Shown one piece after another: positions 1 to 12,600 of a stretch of 64,000 nt of DNA. The notes below the pieces were generated by a model. The model was not told the DNA's origin. It saw only the letters and a program-made list of their open reading frames with translations, and searched no databases. The translations under genes and the position numbers were made by a program. Origin of the DNA: Saccharum officinarum (lineage: Eukaryota > Streptophyta > Magnoliopsida > Poales > Poaceae); contig CM036158.1 in assembly GCA_020631735.1 (NCBI GenBank), positions 85,189,421 through 85,253,420 on the forward strand, given 5' to 3'. Position 1 is the stretch's first letter, and each line of letters starts with the position of its first letter.

Positions 1-3000
1 GGATATCTTCTCAAGGGGGAGACACCGTCTTCCCCGTGCCATGACAGCATCTCCACCAGGGATAACCAACACCCCAGTTCACCTCCCAAATATACCCGCC
101 ACAGGTATCTCTCGTGAGGGATGCCCAGGTCGCACCCTCCAGCAAGACTTGCCCCAAAGACTCGTCGTAGGATCCTGTCTGATCGACTCAACCCTCACCA
201 CTCACCCAAGACGCACGCCAAGATCTCCCCAGTTCTTTAGTCAGGTTTATCAAGTTCTCGGCACTATGTGCCTTACACATATACGCCTCTCACTCACCGG
301 CATCACATCACTGATATAATGCGAGTAAGAGTAAAAGCAGTAATATGTAACATGCGAGCATCTAGCCTAACAGTAGGGTGAGCAGGAGTAAGGTTACGAC
401 AAGGTAAAGGGCTCAAAGTAAAGCATCTACCATGCAGCCTATCATCAATAATAATTTACAAAAAGTAAAGCGCTAGCAATTCTATATTTGCATGCGTAAT
501 AGGTTCTACGGAGATGGGTGGGGCGTGGCACCTAGCAGGTCATCACCTAAGTCCTCGCTGTAGTTGGGGTCATACTCCTCAGTCGGCAGGTCCTCCGGCT
601 CTGTTAAACGTAACGTAGAGTCGCATTAACGACTCCTATAGAGGTGCACAAAGAAGCAACAGAAATTCAAAAGTCCCAAATGCACTCAAACACAAGCCTA
701 AGATGTGGAGCTCATTTTTAGAAAAATTAAGAAACTTGTTTGGTATTTTTCTGAGTTAAAATGAATAAGTTATGAATTTCTAAAGATTAAATGATTTTCT
801 GAAAAAGACAAAGAAAAGGAAATTCCAGGCAGTGACTCGTGTCAAGCTCTGATTGGCCGAAACAGAGCGAGTCACTGACATGTGGGTCTAGGTCAACGGT
901 CAGCATTGACCGGTCAACGGTCAACATTGACCGGGCCGCGACCGGGCTCGGTTGGGCCTGGGCTGGGCCGGGTTTGGGCCGGACTGGGCCGGGCTGGGCC
1001 CGCCATGTGTCAAGCGCTGGTGCTGCCACGTCACCTATTTGGATTCAAAACCAGGCTCAAGCTGGTGGGCTTGGCTCACAGTGGTCTCGCAGGGATGGTC
1101 CATAGACCTTTTGGCTAGGCTTATCGTGGACGAAGTCCATCTCTCCCCCTTCCCTTCTCTGGCCCTTGTGCACCAAGTGCACCGAACCATCGCCCTGGTC
1201 CCTTCTCTTGCTTTCCTGCACGGCGACGCTCCCGCCGACGGTGAGCATCCGATTCCAAGCCGTGGCGGCTCCCCGACGGCTATCTAGGGGTCAACCGAGC
1301 CACTAGCACATGGCGAATCCAATGTGCCGTGAACTCGGTGGTTTGGCGCCTCCAACGAGGTTTTTCCATGGCGGCAGGTGGTGCTCCAATGGCGGCCGCG
1401 TTGGCATGGCGATCATGCGCATCTCTTTCCCCTACCCTTTCTTCTCCCACTTGCTGCGCGTGGCGCATTCCTTGCCAAGGCGAACGAGATAGCCCTCCTC
1501 CCCTTGCTTCTACCGGCCTAACACGGCAAGAATAGGACCTCGCCATGGTGAGCTCTAGCCATGGCGGGCGCGCCCCACGTCACGCTGTCCCTCGGCGTTC
1601 CTAGGCGCTAGTAAAGATCCGGAAGACGGTGCCATGCTCTAGTGTGTGCTCGTGATTGATGGTGTTCGTGAACGAAGGTCCGGGCGCGGCCTTGGCTGTC
1701 CCCGGTACGGGTTTGGCCGCGGCGGCACCGGAGCGCGCACGGTGGTGAGCAGAGGATGTTTGCGGGTGGAGCGGCTCACCTCGGGCTCGTGGCAGAAGGA
1801 TAGCGGTGCAGTGGTGATTCGAGGTAGTGGAGTCGAGCGGCCGTGCAGTGCAGACCGGTGGTGGAGAGGAGGAAGTCCGGCGTCTTTTCCTTCTCCGGTG
1901 GGTTCAGACGGCGGCGTCGCCTTCGGGCTCCTCGGTCTCTTCTTGCCCTTCCTTCCTTCTTATCTTCTTCTCCCCTCCTTCTTGCGGTGTAGAATGGTAA
2001 TGGTGCCACCAGGGCGGCGGCTAGGAGGGTGAAGTGCTAGGGCAGCGGAGAGGCTCTGCTTTTATAGCCGAGCTCGGCTATGGCGGGCCAACGGTGGGCG
2101 CGGCAGCGGGGACGCGTGGAGAAGATCAAAGGGTGCTGCGGTGGGGTTTTGGGGTGCGGCACGATCACAAAGGTGTCGTGGCGCTCCCAATTTCGTGCAG
2201 CGGCTGGCCTGGCATCGTACAGTGGCTTCAGGGGTGGTTGCGGGCGCGGCCCATGGCGGTACTGTGTGGTGCGTGAAGGAGGCAGAGCACGCGTGATTGG
2301 CCGAGGAAGCACGCTTGTGTAGCTGGCACAACGCCTTGGCGCGCAAGGTGGTAGCGGGGACAGGGAGAATCTCTCCCACGCTAATCGCATGACCCTGCTT
2401 TCCCCCCTTCCCTTCTTCGATCGAACAGAGGGCATGGGGGAATCGGGAGGAAGGCGATGACGCCTGGGTCCCTCCGTTCAGTGGCTGTGGCGAGGCAGTT
2501 CCTGGCTGGGCCGGCCCACGCGCGGGCAGGCGCAAGCAGCGTGCCAAGCAGGCTCAGCCACGAGTTGGGCCAGCTTGCTGAGCTAGGCCGACTGCTGAGT
2601 GACTTGGGCTGGCTTGGCTGGCCGGCTTGGTAGGCCTGCCTAGCGAGGTTGGCCGGATCAAATGAGTTTTGCTTTTTCTGAATTATTTACAAAGCTTTTC
2701 TATTTTGTTTCCCCTCCTTTGTTCCCATTATGCCAAGGCATGTGTATGCATACCAATATATTGCCTCCACTTGGTTAACACAATGGGGCCCACAAAAATA
2801 TATTTTTGGTTTTCCAATTATTTGATAGGTTTATATTTCTATATTTATTTACTTAAGCAATTAATTCAAGAAATGTTGTTGCTTTTAATTCAATTCAAAG
2901 AACATAAAATCCAACTCAAGCATGTTTGGTTAAATGCAAAGATGTAGTTAGCTATTTTAGGTGCTACTTGTGCAACTAGGTTAGGTTTCCTATATGACAC

Positions 3001-3078
3001 CTCACCAAACATAGGTTATTTTAGAAAAAAAATTTGCAGTTGTGATTTTTGTTTCCTAGAAATTTCTGGGTTGTTACA
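1..3078 (-). repeat. Element C 3' LTR (partial)
   Basis: Position 1 onward matches 10685 onward, and the end at 3078 matches the end at 13386. On the minus strand the LTR begins TGTAACAACCC. About 1.08 kb of its far end lies left of the window. A minus-strand TATA box (plus cttttata, 2059-2066) matches one at 12367-12374 in the 5' LTR. Relative to this copy the 5' LTR lacks roughly 230 bp (here about 730-960, including a GC-rich tract of repeated ggtcaacg and gggccgg words) and roughly 130 bp (here about 1722-1850). The many open frames here are GC-rich LTR artefacts. Confidence 0.93.
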
Positions 3079-3113
3079 GTCCTCCCCCCTCACAGGAATC
3101 TCGTCCCGAGATT
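3079..3113 (-). other. Element C polypurine tract and adjacent 17-bp palindrome
   Basis: On the minus strand the purine run GAGGGGGGAGGAC (3079-3091) sits directly before the LTR start TGTAACAACC, as expected for the plus-strand DNA primer of an LTR retroelement. Just inside it, 3097-3113 reads aatctcgtcccgagatt, a 7-bp inverted repeat with a 3-bp centre. The same palindrome occurs at the same place in elements B and E. Confidence 0.88.
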
Positions 3114-6100
3114 TAAGGTGTGGCATACCTTTCAAAGAGGTAGGGGTAAAGCATCTGGAGTTCGGACTCTTTCTCCCATGTAGCTTCCCGTTCTGTGTGG
3201 TTACTCCACTGAACCTTGCACATGGGTATCACTGTGCTTCTAGTTTCCTTCTCAGCTCTGTCTAATATTAAGATTAGGTGCTCCTTGTACTCCAAGGTGT
3301 CCTGGATATCCAGTGCTTCTACGTGTACCTCTTGTTCTGGCAACTACAAGCACTTGCGTAGCTGAGATACGTGAAACACTGGGTGTACTCCTGTTAACTC
3401 CTCGGGCAACTCCACCTTGTATGCTAACTTGCCAATTCTATGGCAAATCCTGTAAGGTCCCACATACCTAGGTGCCAACTTTCCCTTCACATGAAATTTG
3501 ATGGTACCTCGGAGTGGGGAGACCTTGAGATAGACATAGTCCCCAACCTAAAACTCGAGGTCTCTCCGACGGTTATCTGCATAACTCTTCTGTCGGCTTT
3601 GGGCAATCCTCAGGTTCTCTTGTACTTGGGCTACTCCTTCTTCGACATCTTTGATCTTTGCGGGGCCAAAGAATGATCTCTCTCCCACTTTTGACCACAT
3701 CAGAGGGGTTCTACACTTTCTGCCATACAGAGCCTCAAATGGTGACATCTTGAGACTAGCCTGGTAGTTGTTGTTGTAAGAGAACTCTGCGTGGGACAAA
3801 CTTTTCTCCCAATTGGTTCCATACTTCAAGACACAAGCTCGGAGCATATCCTCCAAAATTTGATTAACCCTCTCTATCTGACCATCTGTCTGTGGGTGGT
3901 ATGCGGTACTGTAGTCAAGTTGAGTTCCTATAGCCTTGTGGAGACTCTTCCAGAACTTGGACACGTATTGCGTACCATGATCAGACACTATGCTAGTGGG
4001 GGCTCCATGGAGTCTGAGAATGTGCTCGATGTACAGATCTGCTAGCTTCTCAACTCTGTAGTCAGACCTCACAGCTATGAAGTGAGCTACCTTGGTCAGT
4101 CGGTCAACGATCACCCAAATCGAGTCATGGCCTTTAGGAGTTCGAGGTAAACCTACTATAAAGTCCATGGATATGCTCTCCCATTTCCATACCGGAACGT
4201 CCAAGGGTTTAAGCAATTCGGCTGGTCTTTGATGCTCAACCTTGACTCTATTGCAGATGTCGCATCGCGTGACATGCTCGGCAATATCTGCCTTCATGTT
4301 CTTCCACCAGAACTGTTTCTTTAGATCAGCATACATTTTGGTGCTTCCTGGGGGAATACAATACTTGGAGTCATGACCCTCTTCTAAGATTTCTCGCCGC
4401 AAGGCGGAATTAGATGGTACACAAATTCTATCCTTGTACCAGTACACTCCTTGCTCATCCTCCCTGAACTCGGGGCACTTGCCCTTCTTCATGAGTTCTC
4501 GGATTTCCCAAATTTCTGGACACTCCAGTTGAGCATTGTGGATCCGATCTTTGAGGTTGTATTGCACTCGAAGCTCATTCAACATACCCCTGGGTAGGAT
4601 TTCGAGACGAAGTTTGCCCATTTCCTGACATAGCTCGGGTGGTACAACTTCCATGGACAGATTGTGGCAATAGCTCTTTCGGCTCAAGGCATCAGTGACT
4701 ACATTAGCCTTTCCCAGATGATAGTGAATCTCCAGGTCATAATCCTTTATAAGCTCAAGCCATCGGCACTGTCTCATGTTTAGATCTTCTTGAGTGAAGA
4801 AGTACTTCATGCTCTTGTGGTCGGTGTAGATATCACACTTATTTCTGATCAAGTAGTGCCTCCATATCTTTAGGGCATGCACGACAGCGGCAAGCTCCAG
4901 ATCATGGGTTGGGTAGCATTACTCATGGTCCTTCAACTGTCGGGACGCATAGGCAATGACCCTTCCACTTTGCATCAGAACACAACCAAGTCCCTGTCTA
5001 GATGCATCACAATAGACCACGAAGTCTTTCTGGATATCGGGCAAGGCAAGAATAGGTGTGGTGGTAAGCTTCTGTTTTAGAGTCTAGAAGCTGTGCTCGC
5101 ACTCGAGCGTCCATTCAAACTCATTAGTCTTCTTCAGCAGGTTAGTCATGGGCTTGGCTATCTTTGAGAAGTTCTCGATGAATCTACGATAGAACCCAGC
5201 TAAACCAAGAAAACTGCGGATATCGGTCACATTGCGGGGTTGTTCCCACTCTTTCACAGCTTTGATTTTTGCAGGATCTACAGCAACTCCCTCAACAGTG
5301 AGTACATGACCAAGGAAAGCAACTTCTTCAAGCCAAAAGTCACATTTGCTGAACTTGGCATATAGTTGATTCTGCCTCAACTTCTCCAGAACCACTCTCA
5401 AGTGTTGCTCATGTTCTTTGGCGGTGGAAGAATAGATAAGGATGTCATCAATGAACACCACTACAAACTTGTCTAGTTCATCCATGAATACCTTATTCAT
5501 CATGTTCATAAAATAAGCCAGGGCATTAGTGAGTCCGAAGGACACCACTGTGAACTCATATTGCCCATATCTGGTGACAAAAGTTGTCTTAGGAATGTCG
5601 TCGGGTCTGATTTTCATCTAATGATACCCGGACCTGAGATTGATCTTAGAAAAGAACTTAGCATCTTTCAGCTGATCTAGGAGATCATCGATCCTGGGCA
5701 GAGGATATTTGTTTTTGACTGTTACGGCATTCAAGTTTCGATAGTCAATGCACATCCTCATGGATCCATCCTTCTTTTTCATGAACAAAACAGGGGAACC
5801 CCAGGGTGAAGCACTAGGTCTGATGTATCCCTTATCTGACAACTCCTTGAGTTGCTTCTTCAGCTCCTCTAGCTCATCGACTGACATGCGGTAGGGCCTT
5901 TTAGCAATAGGACCGGTACCAGGCAGAAGGTCAATCACAAACTCCACATCCTGATCAGGTGGCATGCCTGGCAACTCTTCAAGGAACACATCAGGGTACT
6001 CATTCACAACGGGTACCTCCTCGATTGTCTTGGCCTCTAGGGTACACAACTTAGAGACTGTTTTCCCTGATTTGGCTTACAGCGGATTATGTGTCCACTC

Positions 6101-6250
6101 GAGTGTGTGATCTCCACATACCTTGGTGAACAAGATATCACTCCTTTATGTTGTGTCAACCAATCCATTCCCAGTATGACATCTAGTCCCTCAGATGGAA
6201 GTAAGGTGAGATCAGCTAGAAAAGGGTAGCCCTCAAAGGTGATACTCACT
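3113..6250 (-). pseudogene. Element C pol: protease end, RT, RNase H, integrase, chromodomain (broken)
   Basis: Read from high to low coordinate. The GMDWL strand of the aspartic protease lies near 6165. RT has the FIDD catalytic core (near 5450), followed by RNase H and by integrase with a CDIC zinc-finger half and the DDE core ([26 protein letters not shown]). A chromodomain-like end (KVQWSNHTEREATWE) finishes at the TAA at 3113-3115. Stops interrupt the frame at 3344-3346, 3548-3550, 4919-4921 (TAA), 5084-5086 and 5618-5620, and a frameshift lies near 6045. The integrase zinc finger has Pro (CIPPG) where element E has His (SIHPG), so one zinc ligand appears lost. At 5618 element E has Gln, so that stop is a CAG-to-TAG change. 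Confidence 0.92.
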
Positions 6251-6252
6251 CC

Positions 6253-7648
6253 CTAACATCTCTTGGTGCATAAAATGCGACCCAAAGGAGAACTAGTGTC
6301 AATGGGCTCCTTGCGGGGAGTCACATGTATGCTATGTTCTCGTGCAAACTTAGTGGAAATGTAAGAACAAGTAGCTCCAGAATCAAACAAGACTGAAGCT
6401 ATAGCTCCCTGTACCAAAAACATACCGTACACCACGTCGGGAGCGTCCTGGGCGTCCTCCGCGGTCATGTGGTTGAGACAACTGTGGACAGCCCTAGCAA
6501 CATTCTTGCGCGGAGCAGTAGGTGTAGCAGCCTGTCTTGTCTGGGTCGAAGCAGGCGGTGTGCCTTTCTTGATAGGGCACTCAGTGATCTTGTGACCGGG
6601 CTGGCCACAACCGAAATAGGTGAAGGGTGCGCTACCTGTGGAGGTAGGCGTAGCGGTCCTCCACGTGCCAGCTCCTTGAGTGGGGCGATTTGGAGCGGGT
6701 CGGCTCTGAGCAGGGCGGTGGTAGTTGGCGGTGTAGGTACCACCTCCATGGCTCGGAGCAGTCACTACCCCCTAGGTGTAGCGAGAGCGGGGCGGAGGAA
6801 GCACGTGAGCACGTGGCCTCTGCGGAGCCGGGCCACGAGTGGAACTCTCGAACCGGCGCTTCTTCTCCTTGTGGAGGGCGTCTGCCTCCAGACGGTCCCT
6901 CTCCATCTCCAGCACCTTGTTGACCATCTCACAAAGGGTGCGACAAGCATGACCCGAGAGGGCCACCTTGAGACGAGAGTTTAGCCCCTTCTTGAAATAG
7001 TACATCTTCTTCTTTTTCGGTATTGGTCTCACCTGGAGCATACCTCATCATGCGGGTGAAACGAGTAGTGTACTCCTGAACCTTCTGGGAGCCCTGGGAA
7101 ATGTTGCGAAACTCCTCTACCTTGGCATCCATGACGCCCTCAGGCACGTGTTGCTCACGAAATGCCTCGGTGAACTCCTCCCAAGAGATACTCCCCGGGT
7201 CCTCGTGGGCATCGCAGTAGCTGTCCCACCATGCGCGTGCAGCGTCGGTGAGCTGGTGGGCGGCTACCCCCACACACTCCTCGTTAGTGCAGGTGGTGAG
7301 GTCCAGCTTCTTTTCCATCTCACGGAGCCAGTCCTCAGCGGCGATGGGGTCTTCGTCGGCGGTGTCGAAAGTAGGAGGCCTCAGCTTGAGAAAACCCTCC
7401 AACTTCCACTGGAAGTCGTTGGGAGGACCCCCGTGGCGGTGAAGCATTCCTTAAGCCAGTGTCTCCAAGAGGCAGGTTTGCCGGTCCATCACCTCCGCCA
7501 ACTGTGGTGGTGGCGGCGGTGGTGCTTCTCCTCCAAGATGCTGGGCGGCACCCGCCCCCAGTGCAGGCTCCTCTAGTGCAGGATCCTCCCCAACACCGAA
7601 GGGAACTCCCTAGTCTCCTCCATGGCCTTGACCACGACCTCGGGCCAT
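6253..7648 (-). pseudogene. Element C gag and start of protease (broken)
   Basis: The frame opens at ATG 7648-7646 (MARGRGQG), giving a Gly/Pro-rich N terminus and then the conserved gag core (DPIAAEDWLREMEKKLD, AARAWWDSY, FTEAFREQHVPEGV). Stops occur at 7610-7612 (TAG), 7451-7453 (TAA), 6772-6774 and 6253-6255 (both TAG), and a frameshift lies near 7010 in an A-rich run. The zinc knuckle reads YFGCGQPGHKITEC: its first Cys is Tyr (codon 6616-6618), a G-to-A change that would remove one zinc ligand. The protease active site DSGATCSYIS follows near 6370. Gag normally forms the virus-like particle in the cytoplasm; this copy cannot make a full-length protein. Confidence 0.9.
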
Positions 7649-8041
7649 AGGCACGGGGGAAAGCGAGCGGTTGTTCAGACGAGCGGATCGGTGGCAAGAC
7701 ATCTCTCTGCAGGGTCAGATCGTTGTTTAACATTTTTTTTATATTAGATGCATGGTTATGCGATTTATCAATTTAAAAAGAGATAACTATCCAACACTCA
7801 TACAAAGATGCAATAAGAACCATAAGATGCGATAAGATCCAAAACATCCATTACATTAATTTATTACATAGCGATATCTCCAGTAGCTACACTGATAGAT
7901 TCGCGGGAATCGTGCTACTCGTAGGCAACTCCAAAAGTTGGACATCCTACATTACTCCTTAAGTGCATCATCATAACTCTAGCCACACAGGGCTCAACAT
8001 GTCTACTACTACCTTATTACATGATTATGTGGAAAAGGTGA

Positions 8042-9271
8042 CTACTCCTGTCCGGGAGTGGCGGGTGGTGTAGAAGGACCAGAAGTGGAAGCCTCGAGAG
8101 TGCCCTCCATGGCACGAAGCTCGTCGTCAGAGTGGTGGATCCTCGCGACGTAAGTGAGAGCATAGTCCAGCATCTCAGTCCTCGGAACCTCTGAGTAACC
8201 CTCAGTCGGGCAAGCCTTGAAGTTGAGCTTGGTGGCCTCAATGTGGAAAGGTTGTCTGCGCGGTTTCTTGCGCATCCCAGGTAAGAGGACATCCTGGACC
8301 TTTTCAATTTCCTAGATGCGCTTACGATCAGCGTCAATCCAAGCCTGACTGATGCGGTTCACCTTGTCCTGAAGATATTCGGTGCTCTTAATGTAGTGAA
8401 CCAAGTGGTGCATGTTGTAGGTGGTGGTGACGGCAGCCTCCACAGCTAGCTTCTCCATTGTGTTGCAACGGGCCTCCAGGGCAAGCTTCCTGAAGCCACG
8501 CTACTTCTCCTTCTCATGGAGCTCTCTCAGGGTAAGCCTCTGACGCTCAATCCGATCCTGACACTCAAGCACCTTGGACTCAAGATAGTCATGGCGAAGT
8601 TCGGCCTCCCCAACCTTGTCCTTGAGATCGGCGATCTCCTTCCGAAGTGACTGTTCATGGTTCTCGTAGAAGGTCTTCATCCTATCATAGCCCATGCACT
8701 CCTCCTCGAGCTTGTCGACCATCTCCCCCTCCTTGCGCTCTACCTTGAGGAACTCCTCGTCGCAACAGAACAGGAGGTCTCGGTAGCGGCGGTTCTGCAT
8801 CTCTACATCCATGATGTAGCGATCCTGGGCGATGATGTACTGCGCGGAGGCCCTCAGATAGGGGTCGACCTCATTGCGCGCTGCACGATCTACAATAGTG
8901 ATCTATGGCTCTGAGAACCTATTCAGGTCCAGAGCGGCAGGCAAAAGGCGGTACGGTCCCGTCTTGAGGTAGTCGTGTGCGTCACGCATCACACTGCGAA
9001 GAGCTGTGCACGAGACGGACTGTACGCATGAAGCAATAGAGTTCTCCACCTCTTGTGTCTCGAAGGCACGCAGCACGGGTACAAACTCGCTGGCGGGGAC
9101 CTTGAGGTGGACCACGATGTGGCCCTTGAACCCATCGGGTCTAGGCTCACCCCGGCACACGTACTCGATCTGCTCTGTGGGAACGCCTAGTGAGTCCAGC
9201 ACGTCATACAGGATCGTGGTGAACCCACGGTAGACCAGTCCATCCACAGGGAGCTCGGCAACAGGGGCCAT
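8042..9271 (-). pseudogene. Element C ORF0: extra ORF upstream of gag, globular domain plus coiled coil
   Basis: One continuous frame from ATG 9271-9269 to the stop at 8042-8044, about 410 codons, interrupted only by three TAG codons (8903-8905, 8501-8503, 8312-8314). The N-terminal part (LYDVLDSLGVPTEQIEY, then GFKGHIVVHLKVP) resembles the corresponding ORF0 part of element E (LLWRVLHDVGYPEG...). Next comes a Glu/Lys/Arg-rich coiled coil (about 8812-8501) and a basic/acidic tail. It lies between PBS and gag in the sense direction. I do not recognise a named domain. From memory, rice gypsy elements RIRE3/RIRE8 were reported with an 'orf0' at this place; unverified. Unlike E it has no histone-like N terminus. 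The ATG follows catttgcag, which resembles a splice acceptor. Confidence 0.78.
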
Positions 9272-9588
9272 CTGCAAATGAACCGTAAGACGGAGTCAGT
9301 ACCTTGTTGTGCATGTAGTAACTTGAGTATTTTAGAGTGAAACTTGGTAAGACAAGGCGAATCAATGTAACTCAGAGTGATACTTGATGAATTCTTAAGT
9401 GAGACATGGTGATTCAGGGTGGAACGGAGCGATGTGATAGGTAAGGTAGAATGAAATGTAGGTAAGAGAGTGTGAAAATGAGATAAGCCGTGCACGAAAA
9501 TGTAGCACGGTCGGTAATATAACCGAAAGTGTCAAGATCTTTCCTAATTCTATTGTCCAATCCTATGGGTCCGTCCTAGGGTCAGCAT
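9272..9588 (-). other. Element C leader between PBS and ORF0
   Basis: About 317 bp of non-coding leader with loose repeats of gtgaaac/gtgagac/gtgattc-like words (plus 9330-9480). No gene is seen. It would be the 5' untranslated part of the element's RNA. Confidence 0.6.
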
Positions 9589-9601
9589 GGCTCTGGTACC
9601 A
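9589..9601 (-). other. Element C primer-binding site
   Basis: Minus strand TGGTACCAGAGCC, one base from TGGTATCAGAGCC, the usual plant PBS for initiator tRNA-Met. It lies two bases inside the 5' LTR end and fixes the LTR boundary at 9604. Confidence 0.9.
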
Positions 9602-9603
9602 AC

Positions 9604-12600
9604 TGAAACGTCCTTGATTTCCACGAAGGGGAATCCACAGAAACAAAGTGTAAAATGATGAAACATTTCGTCAATTTACCCAAATCTCAGCGATACATAA
9701 AGTCATGCACGAATATCAGAGTACAATAGAGAGTTTTACATAATTATTCTCTTCGCCTCGCAGGGCGGAACACACTCACACAAGCATCCAGAATAGCATC
9801 CGACGTAGATAGCAGCGGAAAAAGATCTTCTAGAACCAGCTTGAGCGCAGAACAGACCCTCTAATTCTCCCAATCATCGCCCTCATAGTCGTACTCGGGC
9901 TCGGAACCTATGAAAAATCTATCAGTACACTTGGTACTGGCCACGCATCGCCCACCCTATGCTTGCAATGCTTTGTGGAAAGTGGAATGCATTGAGGGAA
10001 GTAGAAAGAGACCTACTTAGACTGTGGGTTTCCTATGCAAGTAGTTAATATTTTAATAAGATATTCCTCAGTTTTTAACTCATCTTAGTCACACTTTTTC
10101 CCAATCCCACCACACACAACACATCTCATCTCACTCTCTCTCTCTCTAGACGACGAGATTGACTCCCGCTCAGATCTCGTCTCAACGGCCAAAGCCAGAA
10201 TCCAACACAAAACCCGGGGGAAAGGTAGAAAGGACTCCTCTCATCTAATCAAGTGAAGCGTAGGTCATGGGAATGTCCATATCCGCGGATGCGGCTATAC
10301 GTATAGATCGATCAACTCTGCAGAGCGTGTACACCTGGTAATCCACAAGATCGCCATCCTCGATGATCCGGCTCGTCTAGGCTGATTCCAACTGCCTTCC
10401 AACCGGTACAGTACCACCCTACCACTCAGCCCTGGGCCACCCCGGCGTCCACTGAAATGCTGAGACTGTGAGATGTAGTACGGGCCCCAAGGTCACTACG
10501 CTGTCTTAGGAGGGTGTGGGTCCCCATGCCCGTACCTTCCTACACTATCACCTTCCAACCTAGTAGTAGTGGAAACGCCCTAGTCAGTCGGGTAATCGTC
10601 TCCCGCCCATCGGGAGCGAGTGGTGTGCACGAAGGTCCTATGGTTCCGGTTCTCAAGACATACCAGTCCTTAGGGTGACCAGACAGGATATCTTCTCAAG
10701 GGGGAGACATCGTCTTCCCCGTGCCATGACAGCACCTCCACCAGGGATAACCAACACCCCAGTTCACCTCCCAAATATACCCGCCACAGGTATCTCTCAT
10801 GAGGGATGCCCAGGTCGCACCCCTCCAGCAAGACTTGCCCCAAAGACTCGTCGTAGGATCCTGTCCGATCGACTCAACCCTCACCACTCACCCAAGACGC
10901 ACGCCAAGATCTCCCCAGTTCTTTAGTCAGGTTTATCAAGTTCTCGGGACTATGTGCCTTACACATATACGCCTCTCACTCACCGGCACCACATCACGGA
11001 TATAATGCGAGTAAGAGTAAAAGCAGTAATATGTAACATGCGAGCATCTAGCCTAACAGCAGGGTGAGCAGGAGTAAGGTTACGACAAGGTAAAGGGCTC
11101 AAAGTAAAGCATCTACCATGCAGCCTATCATCAATAATAATTTACAAAAAGTAAAGCGCTAGCAATTCTATATTTGCATGTGTAATAGGTTCTACGGAGA
11201 TGGGTGGGGCATGGCACCTGGCAGGTCGTCACCCAAGTCCTCGCTGTAGTCGGGGTCATACTCCTCAGTCGGCAGGTCCTCCGGCTCTGTTAAACGTAAT
11301 GTAGAGTCGCATTAACGAATCCTATAGAGGTGCACAAAGAAGAAACAGAAATTCAAAAGACCCAAATGCACTCAAACACAAGCCTAAGATGTAGAGCTCA
11401 TTTTTAGAAAAACTAGGTTGGGCCGGGCTGGGCCCGCCATGTGTCAAGCGCTGGTGCTGCCACGTCACCTATTTGGATTCAAAACAAGGCTCAAGCTGGT
11501 GGGCTTGGCTCACGGTGGTCCTGCAGGGATGGTCCATGGACCTCTTGGCTAGGCTTATCGTGGACGAAGTCCATCTCTCCCCTTCCCTTCTCTAGCCCTT
11601 GTGCACCAAGTGCACCGAACCATCGCCCTAGTCCCTTCTCTTGCTTTCCCGCACGGCGACGCTCCCGCCGACGGTGAGCATCCGATTCCAAGCCGTGGCG
11701 GCTCCCCGACGGCTATCTAGGGGTCAACCGAGCCGCTAGCACATGGCGAATCCAATGTGCCGTGAACTCGGTGGTTTGGCGCCTCCAATGAGGTTTTTCC
11801 ATGGCGGCAGGTGGTGCTCCGATGGCGGCTGCGTTGGCATGGCGATCATGCACATCTCTTTCCCCTACCCTTTCTTCTCCCACTTGCTGCGCGTGGCGTG
11901 TTCCTTGCCAAGGCGAACGAGATAGCCCTCCTCCCCTTGCTTCTACCGGCCTAACACGACAAGAATAGGACCTTGCCATGGTGAGCTCTAGCCATGGCGG
12001 GCGCGCCCCACATCACGCTGTCCCTCGGCGTTCCCAGGCGTTGGTAAAGATCTGCAAGACGGTGCCATGCTCTAGTGTGTGCTCGTGATTGATGGTGTTC
12101 GTGAACGAAGGTCCGGGCGCGGCCTTGGCTGTCCCCGGTACGGGTTCGGCCGCGGTGGCAGACCGGTGGTGGAGAGGAGGAAGTCTGGCATATTTTCCTT
12201 CTCCGGTGGGTTCGGACGGCGGCATCGCCTTCGGGCTCCTCGGTCTCTTCTTGCCCTTCCTTCCTTCTTATCTTCTTCTCCCCTCCTTCTTGCGGTGTAG
12301 AACGGTAATGGTGCCACCAGGGCGGCGGCTAGGAGGGTGAAGGGCTAGGGCAGCGGAGAGGCTCTGCTTTTATAGCCGAGCTTGGCTATGGCGAGCGAAC
12401 GGTGGGCGTGGCAGCGGGGACGTATGGAGAAGATCAAAGGGTGCTGCGGTGGGGTTTTGGGGTGCGGCACGATCACAAAGGTGCCGTGGCGCTCCCAATT
12501 TCGTGCAGCGGCTGGCCTGGCATCGTACAGTGGCGTCAGGGGTGGTTGCGGGCGCGGCCCATGGCGGTACTGCGTGGTGCGTGAAGGGGGCAGAGCACGC

